A DNA stretch of 64,000 nt from Prevotellaceae bacterium UBA2448 (lineage in GTDB: Bacteria > Bacteroidota > Bacteroidia > Bacteroidales > Bacteroidaceae), in assembly GCA_002342585.1 (NCBI GenBank), contig DDQG01000016.1, forward strand, positions 62,001 through 126,000. Reading direction: 5' to 3'. Below, in pieces: positions 63,050-64,000 of the stretch; position 1 is the first letter of the stretch, and the number at the start of each line of letters is the position of its first letter. The notes under the pieces are model-generated. The model did no database searches. It was not told the DNA's origin and saw only the letters and a program-made list of their open reading frames with translations. A program made the translations under genes and the position numbers.

Positions 63050-64000
63050 TCAGCTTGATTTCCTTCTTCGGAATATACTGATCAATACGAGGCAGACAGT
63101 CAGGAAGAGAAGTATGGCTACTGTGCGATAACCGAATGTCTGTCCGCCAAGATATTCTGCGAAGGGGTACATCTGGTCGAGCAGACAGCTGAGGTCCCAT
63201 ATTGCAGAGAAGAGGGTTAGTAGGGAAATGCAGAAGAGCGAGGTATTCACCATCGTGTCGTTTGCTTCGTCTCTGCGGTTCTTCTCTTTCTCCATCATAC
63301 TGTACAATTGTTCACGTTCTTCACGTATTTCCAGTCCCTTGTCGATAGCTTCAGCTATTTCCAGCGGAAGGAAATTATAGGAAATCTTATGGAAACAGCA
63401 TTTCTGTTCGAACGATTCATATTCGTCGAGCAGTTTGCTGATGTCCGTACGATTGGGGTTCAGACTTTGCAGTCGTGACTTCCATGTGGGACTCGGTTGT
63501 GCGAGTGTGTTTCTGAAACGTATATTAAGGTTGAACAGGTAGCTCTTCTGGAAGATGCTGTGGATATAAATCATGCGGAAGTAGCTGTCGCTCCAGTTTG
63601 ATACGAATCTCTCCAACGCTCCGAAAGCGAGAATCGTAAAGGTGTCCATCAGAGCTATTGCACTCCAGTTGCGGAATACTGAAATCTTGTTCTGGTCTAT
63701 CGTTTTCTGCAGGTATGATTCCGACGGACTGTATTCGTCCACTTCTCCAGGTTTGGTTATTCGTGAGAGGGTGGCAAGTTCGTAGAGTAACATGTCTTTT
63801 TCCGACTCTGGTAGTGCTGCCATCTCTTTGTCGTCGGAGTTGATTACCTGGAATATTCGCAGTTTGTTTCCGTTGTCTATCAGTTCCGAGTAACTTTCGG
63901 GTGTTGTTCCTGTAAGAGTTTTGAACACATCCAATAGTGGTTGAATGGCTTTCGTTATGAACAACTCATGGCATTCTGTGTAGTAGTCGATAGAACGCAA
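63050..64000 (-). CDS. Membrane protein of unknown function, partial
   Basis: The frame is open to the right edge; the codon at 64000 is TTG and is probably an internal leucine, so the true start lies outside. The visible 316 residues are largely helical, with a long charged helix (IREEREQLYSMMEKEKNRRDE) leading into two C-terminal membrane helices (TSLFCISLLTLFSAIWDLSCLL and VAILLFLTVCLVLISIF) and a short basic tail. This layout resembles CorA-type proteins but there is no GMN motif. It converges on the cluster, so a separate unit is likely. Confidence 0.72.
   Translation of the reverse strand: MRSIDYYTECHELFITKAIQPLLDVFKTLTGTTPESYSELIDNGNKLRIFQVINSDDKEMAALPESEKDMLLYELATLSRITKPGEVDEYSPSESYLQKTIDQNKISVFRNWSAIALMDTFTILAFGALERFVSNWSDSYFRMIYIHSIFQKSYLFNLNIRFRNTLAQPSPTWKSRLQSLNPNRTDISKLLDEYESFEQKCCFHKISYNFLPLEIAEAIDKGLEIREEREQLYSMMEKEKNRRDEANDTMVNTSLFCISLLTLFSAIWDLSCLLDQMYPFAEYLGGQTFGYRTVAILLFLTVCLVLISIFRRRKSS

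Noticed and set aside
63050..64000. CorA-type magnesium transporter
   Set aside because: Two C-terminal membrane helices after a long helix fit the layout, but the GMN motif is missing and the N-terminal part is incomplete.

Overview
The window is chromosomal DNA from a Bacteroidota bacterium, most likely Prevotella or a close relative. The evidence is the protein families present (DUF4488, DUF4954, DUF2490, class I fumarase, animal-type M28 cyclase, SufBCD/SufS/SufE), the animal-gut-type Bacteroidota promoter grammar (TTTG, about 19 bp, TAnnTTTG) seen upstream of many genes, and weak use of Shine-Dalgarno sequences. I see no rRNA, tRNA, CRISPR array, insertion sequence or phage structural gene.

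Bases 1-46000 are mostly core metabolism and information processing. On the minus strand at the left lies fumarase, DUF4488, frr, then a VTC polyphosphate polymerase / DUF4956 / DUF2490 barrel / lipoprotein module. A 487-bp regulatory gap with three phased palindromes separates fumarase from a PAP2 phosphatase. Next come a purine permease and histidine kinase, a TPR protein with rsgA and ribF, two tandem acyl-CoA ligases, tadA, a MATE pump, the rimP-nusA-infB transcription/translation operon, cvpA, sufBCD, an OmpA protein, glycogen phosphorylase with phosphofructokinase, sufS, leuS, a GATase-dipeptidase fusion, mutS, DUF4954, a glutaminyl-cyclase-like lipoprotein, sufE and a membrane-anchored AraC regulator. 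The Suf iron-sulfur system is thus spread over three nearby sites.

Bases 46263-63031 hold the most unusual part: thirteen plus-strand genes with gaps of at most 49 bp and several start/stop overlaps. They encode MORN-repeat proteins, a DUF1963 protein, a TerB-like protein, zinc-ribbon proteins, a 1147-residue membrane Ser/Thr kinase with a C-terminal peptidoglycan-binding domain, a protein with four AAA+ modules of CbxX/CfqX type, a zinc-ribbon/FHA protein, a PP2C phosphatase, a membrane zinc-ribbon protein and a helical-repeat protein. The kinase, phosphatase and phosphothreonine reader form a complete write-erase-read circuit, the AAA+ protein is the likely effector, and the kinase probably senses the cell wall. 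Two members share a C-terminal domain that I do not recognise. No secretion-system structural genes are present in the window.

Between genes, many spacers carry tandem repeats of 7 bp (once 6 bp) whose sequence differs from site to site but which begin at or near the stop codon of the upstream gene. A separate 11-bp-phased array of eight units lies upstream of an uncharacterised minus-strand gene at 45.9 kb.
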